DNA of 35,142 nucleotides, taken from NCBI GenBank assembly GCA_028565635.1, contig JAOXYB010018406.1:1-35142 (forward strand), given 5' to 3'. This DNA is from Phoronis ovalis (lineage: Eukaryota > Phoronida > Phoronidae). Numbering within the stretch: the stretch's first letter is position 1; each line of letters opens with the position of its first letter. This document shows positions 1 to 12,200 of this stretch, piece by piece. A program made the translations under genes and the position numbers. The notes beneath the pieces were generated by a model that ran no database searches, was not told the origin of the DNA, and saw only the letters and a program-made list of their open reading frames with translations.

Positions 1-50
1 TATATATGTATGTATATGTATGTATGTATATGTATGTATGTATATGTATA
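1..50. repeat. TATG/TA microsatellite
   Basis: The first 50 bases alternate TATG and TATA units (tatgtatgtata repeated). It is a simple-sequence repeat cut by the left window edge, so its full length is unknown. No gene signal is attached to it. Confidence 0.9.
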
Positions 51-136
51 GACCAAAAACCTTTTGATCAAAACCACCGTTTTTCCTAATCTAAACTTAT
101 CCTCAAAAAAGCACCCTTTCATGCATTTTGGTATAG

Positions 137-212
137 TGAGCATGTGAACCCATGTCCTGTTCTCCGACCTGTTCTGAGCCGTGCGTTCGACAAAACGAAC
201 TCTGTAAATGAA
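137..212 (+). other. Possible small exon (two competing readings)
   Basis: Two exon models compete here. In the first, a terminal exon starts after the AG at 139-140 and reads from TGT at 143 to TGA at 209-211. It gives 22 residues with five cysteines (spacing C-x4-C-x3-C-x3-C-x6-C), and an AATAAA follows at 409-414. In the second, an internal exon runs 137-212 in another frame between a TATAG acceptor and a strong GTAAGTG donor. No upstream exon is visible because the window starts at 1, so neither model can be confirmed. The dense cysteine pattern is what makes the spot worth recording. It could equally be chance. Confidence 0.2.
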
Positions 213-214
213 GT

Positions 215-773
215 AAGTGTACTTTAGGTTCTTTTCTTTCGTTTTGTTTGAATGCACTAAAGCGTGGCTACTGCAGAGTAACTAGTCTCGTTAAGCATAA
301 TATGTTATTCGCTTTTCTGTAAAAACATGCTCATGTTTTTTTGCAGACATCATATCAATCAGTACAGTGATATTGAGTCAGGTGTAACAGGTACGGTCTT
401 TGCTGGGAAATAAACAGATGTAGGCGAAAACATGCCGCAGCTTCAGCATGATAAATATTCGTTTTTAATATTTGTGATAAACTTATTGAAGCTGTTACAT
501 ATTAAGTCACTTTTAAATAATTCATTTATTTACACTTTGGTTACACGTTTTCCCATATGAAATAAACATTACTTCTTTATAATCTGTTCATTACAGCATT
601 TAATCTGATAAATCCAGATTAACTGAACAGTTATCTAATTGTTACAATTTATTTTTGCGCAGTTCAGTGTGAATGACATACCGAGGCATATGAGCAATAC
701 AGCGACACAATTATTTCAGCAATGCTGGTACATAAATGTGTTACTTTATGGGACTGACTATATATCTTACGCC
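215..773. other. No gene seen
   Basis: AT-rich sequence with an AATAAA at 409-414. The 70-codon open frame at 639-851 has no splice or family support and runs into the repeat that begins near 774. I see nothing else here. Confidence 0.6.
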
Positions 774-1111
774 AACGCATCCCCGGGTATGTATACATCT
801 ATACAATATATAGGTATGTATACATGTAGCGCCCTTCATGATGTTTTTTAGCCTCTAGGATATTTCAGGGTTGGTATTTTAGCATTTGGGATATTTTAGG
901 GTGGATATTTTCTGTTGCCGGGGAGGATAAAGGCTTCTGTTTTAGGTTTTGATAAAAAAAAATAGGTAGCATTATAATGTTTTGGGCTATTCCAGGGTTG
1001 ATTTTTTTTGTCACCCTAGGATTTTTTAGGGTGGGTGTTTTGGCAATTCTGGGGATATTTCAGGGTCACATCCCTACCAAAATCTAAGGGTAGTACCTCC
1101 CAAAACGCATC
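774..1111. mobile_element. Short non-autonomous transposon-like element with 8-bp direct repeats
   Basis: The 8-mer AACGCATC occurs at 774-781 and again at 1104-1111, as a target-site duplication would. The interior holds diverged copies of a motif like GGATATTTTAGGGTGG spaced a few tens of bases apart (about 870-1075). The left end is G/C-rich (CCCGGGTATG) and the right end, read on the minus strand, begins TTGGGAGGTACTACCC. This plan (G-rich ends, 8-bp duplication, degenerate GGGTGG-type internal repeats, 300-400 bp) resembles the inner element at 28918-29310. There is no coding capacity. An 8-bp duplication would fit hAT-type integration, but the terminal inverted repeat is weak here. Confidence 0.45.
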
Positions 1112-1433
1112 ACAACGTACTGAAAACTACTTATGCATGCCGTTATGGTTGGTTAGCATTTACCGGTGGTAATTTTACGAATGTCGTAACATCTGTTTGC
1201 TAACACTGTCGAAAAGAAAACTTTCGATAAAAAACGGTATGCCACTTTTACTGAGACTGTGAAATCTGTCGACTCACGCGGGAATGAAATTAAACGAGGA
1301 GCTCAATATGAATAATTAAGTGAATCGGCCACCTGTAAAATGGACTCATTAGCGTAGCTATTTGAATTGTAATTGCTTTTGGCGACGATATTTTTATTTA
1401 TTTTTTATGTTTAACTTCCGCGAGGTATTTTCC
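1112..1433. other. No gene seen
   Basis: AT-rich spacer without convincing open frames, splice pairs or repeats. Confidence 0.6.
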
Positions 1434-1532
1434 TTTGGAGACCATTTTTTTTTTCTTAAGTGCGAGCAGCGAGCATTGACAATTTTTAAGTGCGAGGATT
1501 GCACCCTGGGGGGACCCCTACCCCCTCATATG
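1434..1532 (-). repeat. Fragment of dispersed GCTCGCACTTAA repeat
   Basis: Read on the minus strand this stretch starts GAGGGGGTAGGGGTCCCCCC, then has CTCGCACTTA, then AATGCTCGCTGCTCGCACTTAA and a poly-A run followed by GGTCTCC. The same order occurs on the plus strand at 20041-20170, inside the fuller element at 20035-20355. It is therefore a second, truncated and inverted copy of one dispersed repeat family. Confidence 0.7.
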
Positions 1533-2052
1533 TAACAAATAAATATATATTTTTTTCAATATGGAGAGAAGTGTATTGTACAAAGTTGTAATTACACCAA
1601 TGGTATATTTTTAACTAAATCACTGAGTCAACTATACATCTTATGGTACAAGTAGTTAATTATTCCATGAAATACAAATCCATGATCTGAAAACAATACA
1701 GTTTCACATTCTGAGGGCGACTTCATGAGTGACACCTGATGGAAGTAAAAAGCCTACGTAACGAATTAAAACAACAGAATTTAGACTTTAAAGTTAATCT
1801 CCTTGTTAATATCATTATCTGTAACTGCGATGAACGAATTTGTACCTTTGATTTTTTTAAACATGTTTTAAAAGGCGTTAAATTCCAGCTCTCAGCGATT
1901 ACACACTGCATGAAATGCAGACATTGCTCTTTGTTATTGGAATCATTGGAAGTAGAGTACGTTTTTGTCGCCATATTAGGAGTCCTGTTCATTCTATGAC
2001 ACAGCACAAGACGTCATAATGAATACAAGATTTAGAAATTAGCAGGGTTCAA
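1533..2052. other. Spacer with an unsupported open frame
   Basis: Both strands are open for 86-94 codons around 1723-2007, but neither product resembles a family I know and neither has splice support. The stretch lies just upstream of the retrotransposon relic. It may be unrelated flanking sequence or decayed upstream element sequence. Confidence 0.4.
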
Positions 2053-3780
2053 CCCTAAACCTTGTTTTTACAAATGCAGAGTTTATGGTTGACAATTTGA
2101 AAAGTGCAGCCCCACTTAGCAATGGCAACCATGCAGGAATATCTCAGGGACTCTCTTGGTGGTGTGTCTGCTGTTGTCCCACTAAAAAATCTGAGCCAAG
2201 AGACCATAACAGAAAAGATGATTATTATGACATGAATAACGATTTTGGAGAGATAAACTGCCTGAGAGCAACTGTTTAAAGGAAAGGACGTTCAGTGAAG
2301 GTTGGGATATTTTTCAGGCCAATAGCAAAGTGATTATAGAAACACATGTACACATCGTTAACAGCGGAAATGTAAAGTAAAGCCACACTGAATAAAAACC
2401 ATGAAAACTCGTGTTAAAATATTTTTAAAAGCCCAAAGCATTTTTATAATTACATCAGCAGCAAGCAGAAAGTGAAAGTATCTATATCGCCACTAGAGAA
2501 GATACAATGAAGATAGATGGTACAAAAACTGAAACAGAAAGTAATACCGCTGCTGATTTGAGAAACTTTTTTTAAACAAGTGAGATGACCACTCAGTACT
2601 AGAACTCTCCGACAGAGTTGCAGACTCAGAATCTATGAAAGATATCCAATTCACTATTCAGAATATGATGAAGAATCTATATGGACACACGGATCAGATA
2701 GTATCTACACCCAAAAATCTTCAAAAATGTACCACGATTAAGACCTGGGAATTATTGCCCAGTGAGTCTCACTTCGCAAGTATGCAAAATTTTTGAATAA
2801 ATCGTGAACATGTTGATGATAATAATATTAGCACGAAAGACCAGCATGGATTTGTAATGGGTCGGTCGTGCATGCTTGACAAATCTTCTTGAAACTCTTG
2901 TAGGGGCATTTGATGAAGGATATTGTATAGACATCGCGTGTCCAGGCCTTCAGAAGACGTTTGATAGTATGCCTCATAAAAGATTGCTTGCCAACCACTA
3001 CAGTTATGGAATACGCGGAAAATCATTAAAACATATGGACGCCACAGTTCTAACAAGTTCTCCTAAATGGACATGCTTGGACATACATCTTAGTGGGATG
3101 ATGTTGTTAGTGGAGTTCCACAATGGCCTATTGTGCATCGCTGTTATTAATGCAGAAGACATAATTAAGTGCATGAGATTTTCAAAGATGTTTGCGAAGC
3201 ACCTGGAACCCTGCAGCCGAACCTGAAAAAAATTAGATAAGTGGTCAGAAAAGTGGCTGCATGCTCCAGTTTAATGCCAGTGTATTTAAAATAATGCACT
3301 TAGGCCTCGACAGCCGTGAAATAAAAATATATTTAAATATAGTGACCGCTACTCTCTTGTCATATTTTGTGTAAAACATGTTAGACCTTGAGTATTGTGT
3401 CCAAGCCTTGGGCTCCCTATCTAAGACATTCTAGAATTGAAAAGGTACAACACAGAGCAACAAAACTGATCAGCAGTCTGCAGTATCTGAGGCATGAACA
3501 GAGGTTGGAAGAACTAAATTTGTACTTTATGACTAAAAGAAGAGAGCGTGGCAACATGACAGAGAAAATTTTGAAAGGAAAATTGACGCTATACAACATT
3601 GTTTAGATATTCAGAACTGTCATGCATATACTAGAGGACATTGTAATTGTACATGTAGCTGTACAAACACCAGTCAGCCGACCAGTCAAGATCACAGCTT
3701 AGAAACTTCTTTAGTCAGAGAATTATTAATGACTGGAATGTATTGACTAGACCCGAGAATCAAACACCCAGTTTGTAAGC
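2053..3780 (+). pseudogene. Decayed CR1-like non-LTR retrotransposon, ORF2 remnant (endonuclease end, reverse transcriptase, C-terminus)
   Basis: Conserved blocks of the CR1/L2-type second ORF occur in order but in several frames. At about 2054-2140 the end of the endonuclease reads TLNLVFTNAEFMVDNL then SAAPL. At about 2400-2510 the linker reads KSPKHFYNYISSKQK. At about 2745-2790 reverse transcriptase begins with GNYCPVSLTSQVCKIFE. At about 2835-2890 follows a GFVMGRSC-like block with LTNLLETLV. At 2925-3005 comes QKTFDSMPHKRLL with YGIRGKSL. At 3095-3120 the SGVPQ motif appears. At about 3240-3310 are WSEKW and the FNAS...MHLG block. At 3395-3610 is the C-terminal region (LEYC, EKVQHRATKLI, RHEQRLEELNL). 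At about 3720-3770 is VINDWNVL. Stops and frameshifts separate these blocks and the 5' part of ORF2 is missing, so it cannot be active. It ends about 340 bp past the stop codon of the minus-strand secreted gene. Confidence 0.85.
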
Positions 3781-3860
3781 TTAATTAGGTGTTACTGTTG
3801 TCTTATTTTTATCATTGGCGAGAAATAGAAATGTGTTGAAACCTAGTTAATAAATCTCAT

Positions 3861-3866
3861 TTTATT
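3861..3866 (-). promoter_or_regulatory. Candidate polyadenylation signal of the secreted cysteine-rich gene
   Basis: TTTATT on the plus strand reads AATAAA on the minus strand, 252 bp beyond the stop codon at 4119. It is the best-placed signal before the retrotransposon relic. Confidence 0.45.
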
Positions 3867-4118
3867 TCTTCTTTTAAACGTCCATGTAAAATTGCATACG
3901 GTATATATAATTACTATTTGTATTTTACAAGAAATCAACATATCTAATATTTCCATAAATTTATAATTTTGTTATTGTGAAGGCGTAATGGATGTATCTT
4001 TCCCGGGGTATCTTTTCCACAAGCAATACGGTAATTTTAGAATCTCAGCGTATCGTGTAGCTTCAGTAACTTTGAAAATAGGCTCTTTGAACAGTTCTGA
4101 AGTGTCCCGCTTTACTTT

Positions 4119-7100
4119 CTATGCTGTAACTTGGCAATACCCCGGTACATAATGTCCAGTCTCGTCAAACATGGATTCTTTTGAATCGAATCTTTGGTCT
4201 AAAGAACATTTATAGCCATCTGGACAACCACATGGGAAACTAAACCCATTAACATTTTCTTCATCTTTGTCATCGAGCATGTATTGCTTAAAACAGGGAT
4301 CTTCTTTATCCTGAACCTTACACTGGGGCTGAAAACAAATAAATAAACTAAACTAGTATAAAATTAAATAAATGACCCTCGTGTGAAACCCAATAACACT
4401 AGTACAAATATCTAATAAATTAAACGGATTTAGAACAAGGTTACAATGAGAATCATCGAACCAAGCTGCCATAACTGTACGTTAGGACCTCAATACTTGC
4501 GCAACGACCGTGACAAACCATAAGGTTCAGATAAGTCCAAAATTTATATTACTAATTCAAAATAGAAAGGCTTCAGTAGAATATCCTTACAAATTAAAAA
4601 TTTATTGAAATATAAGCCTGTTAAAACTGATTTTTATCCTCAAAGAAGAATACATTTATGACATTGATGAAATATAGCCGTACATTTATTCTCCAAAAGA
4701 AAACACCCTATCCTTCCTTGACTAGAAGCTAAATTTAAAAAAAAAAAATTTATCAAAGTACTAGCGATATCTTAAATATAAATATCTAAGAATTCGTGCA
4801 CTCAATGACCCGTACAGGTGTAATCTTTGAAAACCCCACGGAATGTAATAGTATGCTAAATTGAAAAAAATACAAGCCTCATTAACAGAACCTTATTTAT
4901 CCAAATATAGCTATTTGTTTATGCATAGCGCTTATATACTTTTTTTACACACATTTCTACAAGTGAAAGGCACTGTCAAGCTGTATATCTTATTACCGTT
5001 TGCAACGAAGTGCCATCCTGTGGTAAAGTGATATTTCGTTTGTGACGTACGTTGCATATAATAAGTTGCATTAGTTATGCAGCCAAGGATTACCGTTTGA
5101 ACAGCAGCAGGAATATTCAAATTTTAGAACGCGAACGCTTTCTGGTGAGATGACAGTGATGTAGAGATTAAATTTTAACAAAGATTCCCGCTGTGGTTCA
5201 AGTTAATGTGTTATTAATACCTTCATTTGTTACAAAATGCGAAATACCACTACACTACAGGGTCGCACTTCGTTGTAAACAGTAGCAATAGACTTAGCTG
5301 TAAGATTAATTAAATTGACCTACAGACAAGTAAATCCATTTATCCGATTTATTATAAAGTGAATTTAATTAAAAGAATAAGCAATTTGTTTCCTCGTTCA
5401 TGTACTTACAATTTCTACTATGATAAATATTATTAAATATTATTTTCACATTTTCAAGAACATTAATTGCGTTGCCTTAAACAAAGCTGATCCATACGGA
5501 TACTGCATTGTGTAATATTGGTTTGTCTCAAAACCAGTGAGATGAAGAGACGACAAACTTTTTGCTTTTTTAATTATTAAATTTTGCATTAACCTGTTGG
5601 CATCCATACAAATATTCCCATCTTCCACTGCGTTTCCACCAACTCAACAAATAATGGATGTTGCCAGGGCAGTGACACTTAGAGTCAGAAATTATAGGCT
5701 TCCATTCGTTTATTCCTGTGGTGACTTTTATGACGTCATTATCCGTTTCACTGCATTCTTTATCAGAGATGACCTTACCACACAAACGATACTGGACTAT
5801 GAAGTCCCCTGAAATTACCAACAATTTGGTTTGATGCGCCATCTACAGCCACTCGTTAAGGGTTATCGAATTGTTTTCATCTGTCACGTATCGGGTCACG
5901 AAAATAAGATTTGTAAATAATATGATAAGCTATGGCAGAGAGTTATATTTTTGTAAAAATTGAATTAGATTTAAAAAAAAAAAAATTCAATATATGGAAA
6001 GAAAGATCAATTCCACTAATTTAATTTATCTGTCTAACGTATTTCTAATTTCATTTTGACCGAGTTTTGAAAATTTTAATTTTCGTAGAATGTATAAAAA
6101 TCGTTTAGAATGCATGAGCTGGCTAAGTCTAAGAAAACAAATCGCTTAGAGACGTGTCCGGGGACGTGTAATACCGCGTGTACTCTTTGGAGTTGAATGA
6201 TTGATAAATATAAAATACGATGCGTTCTAGCAGTCATACAATATAGATTTGGTCGATTTTTCATTTTAATTCATTAACTGTAGTAGAACATGGTTACCTA
6301 ACTACGAGAAATGCTTATATTTCTAGCTTATCAAATTGAAACCCCAATCACAGGGCCCCAATCCAACAAACTTTTGTGATTGATAATTCACAATAATTAA
6401 AATTCGATTACGAAAGTGAAACTCATAAAAAATTACGCTTAAATTTGTAGCGCTCTAATACACTTAAATAACTTTTTACAAACTAGTACCCAGCAATTTT
6501 GGTAAACTGGTAAATTGTGTCATAAATACGAGGTACAGAACATTGTGGACATAGACAAATTTTAGCTAAGGGAATATTCTAAGTTTCTGTTTTGATATAG
6601 CTTGTCGAGCCATGCCAGTTTTATACAATAATTATATTTGAACTTAATTTTACTCGTACTTCTACATCTATTTTTTTTAAATTATAAAGCACTCACGTCT
6701 TTCTTGATGGTACCACGTCAGAGATTGCAAATCAGTCCCGTCCGTCCATGTCCGTGTACACCCTGCGCATTTGCAAAGTTGGCCCTGGTCAACGGGGTCC
6801 TCCTCATCATCATATTTGAAAAGACTTGCACAAACGCTCTTTTTGGTAGTACATGGTTGATTTTCGTCCTATAAAAAGCAATTGCAGTAAGCACGATCTA
6901 ATCTCTTTCTGTGGGGATTGTGTCCCTAATATGCATTTACTTCAAATTACAAGAAATTTACTTGTGTGCTTGATGAGGAATCGATGATTATTAAAAATTG
7001 CATATTGCTGCATGTGTCGGTTTAAATAAAATTCCTTTATAAAAAGCTAATTTTGATTCATTTTTAAAGCGATACGTGGATATTACCTCTTGTATCTGCA

Positions 7101-7317
7101 ATAAGCGTGCAATAATTTTATATTAAAGATGGCTTTACAGCCTTCTATTCCATTCTGTGTAGAAGCGGAAAGGGTTTATAGACTTGATACATATTTCAGA
7201 TTTTTATACAAAATCACTGCATTCTTTGCTTTCAAACATACTTACTGCGTCATCTTTTGCAAAAAGAACAGGAAAAATAATAGCGACAAGTGGCACTGCT
7301 ATGATAAACACCTTCAT
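4119..7317 (-). CDS. Secreted three-module cysteine-rich protein, family not recognised
   Basis: Four coding exons join in frame on the minus strand: 7317-7246, 6868-6697, 5808-5594 and 4328-4119. All have GT donors and AG acceptors, with junction phases 0, 1 and 0, giving 222 residues and a TAG stop. Exon 1 is a typical signal peptide (MKVFIIAVPLVAIIFPVLFA, then KDDA), so the product should enter the secretory pathway. Each later exon carries one related cysteine module built as C-x6/8-C, a gap of 18-25 residues rich in D/E, then a C-x-C pair. Exon 2 adds C-x2-C after the pair (KCAGC), exon 3 one late cysteine (YGC), and exon 4 two (CGCPDGYKC and PGYCQ). In total there are 16 cysteines, an even number that allows eight disulfides. 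Introns are 377, 888 and 1265 bp. The CxC-x5-C core of exon 4 faintly recalls colipase/prokineticin-type folds, but this is a weak guess. A matrix, immune or signalling role is possible; none can be assigned. No single exon forms a long open frame, so the gene is easy to miss. Confidence 0.8.
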
Positions 7318-9139
7318 GATATTGAACTTGTCTCAAAACAAAATGATGCTATTATTAAGTCCGAAACCTTGGCACGCAGTTGTCTGTTCGCGAGTAAATC
7401 GATGTAAAACTAAGTTTCCGCTTTAAACCACCATACAGAAGCGCAGATAAACCAAAAAATCCTCAAGGGAATTAAAGTATTACTCAATTACATTGCAAGT
7501 CACTCCGACGAAAGCCTTAGCATGTGACCAGCAGGAATAATGTCTCAGTCTACTAGTTTAATTTTCACGAAGAAAATGTAGAATCCCCGTTGTACGTGTG
7601 AACACTCTTGGTGACAAGAGGAATATTATAGCAGGTGACTATAGTTTACGGCAATATTTCTTCAAACAGTAGCTTTTTGTCTAGTTTATAGATCGCAAAT
7701 GAATATAATGAGTTAATTCTTATGAGTTTAATTATTGCTTCTTATTATTGAGACCATCTGCGTCTTTAAGGCTCAAAACACTTAGGGTTTTACTGTACAT
7801 GCAAATCAGATTTTACTTCATTAATGTTTAAAACAATTATGGAAAATTAGAAGCTGACTCACAGACTAAGTACAAAATTGATCACCAGTGGCTTACTTTT
7901 TAATTATAAGAGAAAACGTTTGGGGGCCTCATTTTAACATAGTATGAGACGAGAAATAACAGCATGAAAATCAACCATACCCAATCATATTGTTTTCTTC
8001 TTTGACACTTATAATAAAAAAAAGGTATTTAAACATGTCATCGTATTATTGTAACACGGTTTCGTGGTTCTACGTTATTTTTTCTGATGAATACACCATG
8101 TTAACTTGATATGTAAATATCTACACTTTACGTCAAGTTTTTCCTTGTTCGTCTTGTTTACACTATTATATATACGTATGTACATTTATATTTTGTGATA
8201 ATTTATACGTTTGCATAATACAATGTATTTTCATCAACTTGGTAGCGGAAATAAATATGCATACACTTAATTACTAGTAAAAAAAGAATTTTTGAAAAAG
8301 CTTATCTACTGGGAATTTTTTTCTTTGATGTTAATTAGTCCTGAATAATGAAAAATAAGTGCTGTAAGTTCCTTGCTATTTAAGGACTTGCATTAATGAC
8401 TTTTTAATTCCAACTATTAAATTGTTACATTCACATATTTTTATGTAAATAAAATTAAAAATGATAAGAATAATGCAACTATATATTTTGCTAATGTCAC
8501 ATAAATGTCTACAAGTTATTTTTAAAAATGCTTTCATGCCACAATTGAATGGAACTGTATATGTATTGGTTGTAGTGTAGTTTCTTGCATCTGAGATATA
8601 TATGAGAATATTTAAAGATCGTTAATGTTCGTTATAGTTAGCACTAAGTACAATTGCAGTAAATGTCATTATCATTTCCCCCCGCATTTTCCCTCACGGT
8701 AGAAACAGTAATCGATTAAACTTTATCGAAAGAAAAGGTCCTTGCAAGTGTCACAAAAACGTTTAATACAAACTGTCAAAAATTATAACCATCACATAAC
8801 TTACTTTTAGAGCATTCTATTTCTTTCACACACATCAGTATCTATCGGTATTTTAAGTTATAGGCCCGGTGCGGGTTTTAATATTGGCAGAAGACCGGCC
8901 GGGACTCGAGGGGAAAAGATTTGCAAGTGTTATTAGTTTTTGCTACAACTATGAATAATATTCAGATTCTAATCATGTTATATACCTCAACAAACTTCTT
9001 AACAAATTACCGGGACAAATAATAACAATAATAAAAGAAATAATAATTTATTATAAACTTCATAATACCATCAAGTAAAAAAACTGATTAAAGCTATCCA
9101 ATCAGAAACCATGCTTATTAAATATAATCTCAAACCCAT
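7318..9139. other. Divergent intergenic region
   Basis: This region separates the start codons of two genes transcribed away from each other. It is AT-rich with a few poly-A/T runs and no convincing exons. A GC-rich island at about 8862-8910 contains CCCGGTGCGGG and CCGGCCGGG. On the minus strand it reads CTCGAGTCCCGG, resembling a tRNA-type B box, so it may be a SINE scrap; this is weak. Confidence 0.5.
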
Positions 9140-9154
9140 GTTGCTACGGGAAAC
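9140..9154 (+). promoter_or_regulatory. X-box (RFX-binding) motif upstream of the repeat-rich gene
   Basis: GTTGCTACGGGAAAC fits the X-box consensus RYYNYY-N(1-3)-RRNRAC at every defined position: GTTGCT, spacer ACG, GGAAAC. It lies 104 bp before the start codon at 9258, the usual distance for RFX sites in promoters of ciliary genes. The match is seen directly; function is inferred. A loose consensus like this also occurs by chance. Confidence 0.5.
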
Positions 9155-9257
9155 CTAACAAAGAGGACATTCCCACCTTGTGGTAGCAGTATCAATATAC
9201 CGATTCGCCATTTTATCGACTAATACACATCAAGGATAGAAAATAACAAAAATAAGA

Positions 9258-12200
9258 ATGTCTGACGACGAACAGGTACGTTAATTTCATTATAGAATAT
9301 TACAAAGGTGGGCACTTGTCACAAAATTAGTTCATACAATATATGTGGTCTTCACATAGACTAATGCACACACTTTGGTGATCAAAGTTTAAACAGGCCT
9401 CTTCAATTTACTGCGTGCATATTCCGCCGGGATATACTCCAAACGTTGGAACATATTTTGGGACACGTCACGTGTCTTTAATATTTTAACCATAATAAGT
9501 AAAGTGTAATTTCCTAAGTAATCTGTGTACAAAGTTTAGAATTTCATTTTTTCATTTAAGAGAGAGTACAACAGTATTATAAACAATTTTGAAACTAGAT
9601 ATGTAAGCCATTACCCATTATATGTAAGGTACATGTACATTTTAACATTCTTTGTTTATTTTATGTACCAATCAATAATCATTCACTATATAAAGAAATT
9701 GGTATCAGATCAGTTTAATCACTTGTGGTCAGTCCTATACCATCTCTTTATATTAGTTCAATGCTTATAAAATCTATATGGAGTTTGTGTTCAGTTAATT
9801 TCAATATAAAGTTAAAATGGATATTTTAAACAAGGTTTTTAACTCCTAAGATCATTTTTCAATTTGTTGTAAAAAAGCGTGCTCAGAAAAGTTAAAATGG
9901 CACAGAGGTGATTTAATTTGAAAATGTATATTTTTTGCATTATTGAACTATTGGATTTTTGAATGAAAAAAATATATATACCGTTTGACTTTCATACCAC
10001 AATAATACATTTGCTTACCAGGAGAATTATGATTCAATTCATAAATCAGGAGGTAATATAATTCATAAATCAGGAGGTAATATAATTCATAAATAAGTTT
10101 AGCTAAAATTGCCTTAACTTGTTATATCATATATAAAAATGTGAAGACAGTTTATTTATAGATGAATGTAGTTATCACACTAGTTTATGCATATAAAACT
10201 TATTATTTCAATTGGTTATTACATATTTTAGTTAGAATAACTGATTTGTGACTTAAAATTATAAATATCATTATATACAGCAAAATAAGCTTACAATTTA
10301 GTTTATAATGTAAAAAAATCTTATTCACTGTAGAAAGTTAATATGCTTGTATTTTAGTCTTTATTTGGATGTGTTGTATGTCAGTATGTACTTTAACACT
10401 ATAAATAAGAAGTTAGAATTGTTTGAAGTTAGGATTTAATTTAATTCAGACAATATACAGTGAGCAACTGTAGCTTAAACAAGTGAAAGCTGTATGATGA
10501 TTTTTATTGGGATCATCTTGGGTCTTTCTTATGAAATAGGATAATCACACTGTATTGTTTTAAAATTAACTTTTCTAATTTGCAAATGGCTTCACCGATA
10601 GATAACACATGATCACAAACTCATGAAAGAGTCAGACGTTATGATCTTTTTATTTTTAGTTTTACTGCCAGTAGACAGATTCTTTGATAATACAATAATG
10701 CGTTTTGAAGGAATATTTTGTTAGTTATATGTTTCCTCTCCAAAATATTTCTCAGTACATTTATACATTTGGAGATACGGACATCGAAATGAGAGAAAAA
10801 TGGTTGCCCCAAAACTCTTATCAAACGTATCTGTGATCACATGTTACATACCTGTGGGCTTGTTATTGAGAAAAAAGTCCCTCCCATTTAATTCTAGATG
10901 AAAAATTAATGATTATATTTTCAGTTGTTATTCACCCATATGTAAACCCCTCTGAAGTATTAGATTGGCCTATAAAAGTAGTCAATTGGGAGCTATTAAG
11001 CAATGTATCGAAATGTCACTGATTAACAGTTTAATCAGTCATTAAAATGTGTCTTATAATAATTATGTCATTCATCTTACTGATGAAATATTAATTCTAT
11101 CTAAACCAGTGCAATAACATGCATCATGAAACTTTTTTTGTCATATTTATCCATAATTTCTATACATTTACCTTGACACAATGAATAAATAAACACTTAG
11201 TAACAAAAAACTAACAGAAATTGCTTATCATACAGAGTGAACATTTTGGTTGTAAAATCCTGACGCTGCAAATACTGCTAACTTTGGATTTAAAAGGCAC
11301 ATTCAAAATGTATTATATGGTATACTGAAAATAGAACATGCAAATAGGGAAAAAGCTGCATAAAGTAAAGCTCTACATAATAACAGGCTATAGAGCATTA
11401 TACTTTGACAGGATCAGTGATATTTTTTTTCTTGTAGAAACAGACTGACGAACAGAAAGAAGAAGAACAGCAGGATCAAAACTCGGACAATAACAAAGAT
11501 GGTATGTAGTGAATTTTATCTTTTTTAGAGTATTGTCAATTTACGTATCATTCTCAGTTTTACTACAAACTAATTTACTTGACAACACACACATCAAATG
11601 TATACAAATAATGGCTCTAAGTTGTGAATACGAATTCAACAGATATTAAAATTAGCACATTTTAATTTTAAAGTAACTATAATAGTACATGTACATTTTT
11701 CGGCACAAAATTCATTTTCTATAATTTATGTACAAGCAGAAAATAGCTTTTAACCTATGGTTATCATAATATATAGTTTTTGTTGGTATGTATTCTCTTA
11801 ACATTTATTTCCTTTATTGTTTGTTTTATTTATACTGTGGGCCACTGGCCTCTATTACTATAAAATAAACATGATATTTTTTAAAATGCTATATTTTAAA
11901 CACATTTATGCACTTACAATAATCCAAAAGCAGAACGTGTATTCAACATAAAAAGAAATTCAGTACATTCTCTATCTGCATAACGTGACTGATATCAAAA
12001 TTAACACCAGAAATAGATACACATGCATGTGATGTTTAGATTTTTTTTACACAGGCACACCACAATTCTGAGCACTTTGCACAAAACATTTGCATGTAGT
12101 AATTATATACCAGCTTGGGCTATGGCATGTCAGATATTCTGTGTATGTAATTCAACGCATGTAAGGTATGTACCGTTCAGGGGTTTACTAAGTCTTTTCT

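Noticed and set aside
1723-2007. Overlapping 86- and 94-codon open frames on both strands
   Set aside because: No recognised domain, and overlap in both directions is typical of chance; it might be decayed element sequence but cannot be shown.
7129-7426. Plus-strand open frames of 80-92 codons
   Set aside because: They are antisense to the signal-peptide exon of the secreted gene and have no splice or family support.
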